Source: a virus. From it: DNA of 22,999 bases. The translations under genes and the position numbers were made by a program. Below the pieces are notes generated by a model. The model was not told where the DNA came from. It saw nothing but the letters and a program-made list of their open reading frames with translations, and made no database searches. Numbering within the stretch: position 1 is the stretch's first letter; each line of letters opens with the position of its first letter. Below, piece by piece: positions 22,619 through 22,999 of this stretch. The stretch is from positions 1 through 22,999 of IMG/VR virus record IMGVR_UViG_3300046003_004157; one strand, 5' to 3'.

Positions 22619-22650
22619 GGGGTCCGGGAAAATAATCACGGTTCCCTTGA
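22615..22650. promoter_or_regulatory. Operator pair at the early divergent region
   Basis: TCACGGTTCCCTTGA (22636-22650) is the reverse complement, with one mismatch, of the dcm operator TCAAGGGAAACGTGA. A weaker site TCAAGGGGTCCGGGA lies at 22615-22629; starts are 21 bp apart, a spacing also seen in the terL-gpW array. They lie between the leftward early genes and the rightward partial gene and could control both. Confidence 0.55.
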
Positions 22651-22708
22651 TTTTAGTCCGGGCATCAGGTTACGGTGACTCAACAACACCCCTCCCAAGG
22701 ACCGCTCC

Positions 22709-22999
22709 ATGACGAACGCCGCAGCCGGTCGACCCTCGGAAACACAGCACTCCACGGCAGGCCGCCCTGCGAAGGACGGCCGCAAATACTACGAGGGTAA
22801 GCTGTATCCCCTGCTCGCCGACCGCCTTCCTCACCATGTCAACGCCAGCGGTCGTCTGGACGTCGCCAGCCTCGCCGATGCCCTCGCTGTGAGCGGCCAG
22901 ACGCTCTATTTCAGCATGGCGGAGGACCGGCTCACGCCGCGGATCGCCAAGCTGATCGTCGGCGAGTCGCGAGACAAGCTGTCGCCCCAGGATCTCGCA
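22709..22999 (+). CDS. Partial plus-strand gene, possible small DNA-binding protein
   Basis: Ninety-seven codons to the window edge, no stop. AAGGA stands seven bases before the ATG. The N terminus has two GRP motifs separated by ten residues and a basic DGRK, reminiscent of AT-hook-like minor-groove contacts. Then follow YYEGKLYPLLADRL and LDVASLADALAVSGQTLYF, the latter compatible with a helix-turn-helix. It is divergent from the early region across an operator pair, where a cro-like or antirepressor gene would be expected. I do not recognise the family. Confidence 0.65.
   Translation, partial: MTNAAAGRPSETQHSTAGRPAKDGRKYYEGKLYPLLADRLPHHVNASGRLDVASLADALAVSGQTLYFSMAEDRLTPRIAKLIVGESRDKLSPQDLA

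Overview
The window is about 23 kb of a temperate, lambda-like (siphovirus-type) bacteriophage genome from a GC-rich proteobacterium. An alphaproteobacterial host, for example Caulobacterales-like, is my inference from base composition and gene style; no host gene, tRNA or rRNA is visible to prove it. All but two of the genes I accept are on the minus strand, packed with 1-4 base overlaps (TGATG, ATGA, GTGA).

Right to left along the transcripts: (1) 22.7-19.4 kb begins the early region: a partial plus-strand gene at the right edge, an operator-bearing divergent intergenic region, an Ala-rich unknown protein, a DUF2800 RecB/Cas4-like nuclease, a DUF2815 (Enc34-type) single-strand DNA-binding protein and a small unknown gene. 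(2) 19.4-14.5 kb is the replication and modification block: an SPPY-type DNA methyltransferase, a B-family DNA polymerase, an SF2 helicase and a VRR-NUC nuclease. (3) 14.3-10.9 kb holds an HTH regulator (probable lysogeny repressor), a very long C5-cytosine methyltransferase and a SLOG/DUF1273 protein. (4) 10.9-8.9 kb has a plus-strand exported TagO-like protein (probable moron), a repeat-bearing att-like region and a P4-type integrase. (5) 8.8 kb to the left edge is the packaging and head operon: AlpA-like regulator, small terminase, GpA large terminase, gpW, portal, gpC protease with nested scaffold, gpD decoration, gpE capsid, FI-like protein and the first codons of the next gene. The order matches lambda Nu1-A-W-B-C-Nu3-D-E-FI.

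The most interesting regulatory signal is a recurring 15-bp imperfect palindrome, TCAAG-N5-CTTGA and close variants. It occurs as pairs or triplets in four intergenic regions: upstream of the HTH regulator, upstream of the cytosine methyltransferase, upstream of the early region, and unexpectedly inside the late operon between terL and gpW. There it overlaps a good sigma70-like promoter. Three of the arrays contain neighbouring sites with starts exactly 18 bp apart. This looks like one repressor regulon spanning early, modification and head genes.

Other points of interest: two intergenic regions with long or crossing inverted repeats upstream of early genes; a B-family polymerase in a module that I recall usually carrying a family A polymerase; an approximately 120-residue domain inserted into gpD; and about nine degenerate TL repeats in the cytosine methyltransferase. 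The integrase lies in the interior with phage genes on both sides, so the sequence looks like a virion or circular form rather than a prophage end. All calls come from reading the sequence; no database search was run.
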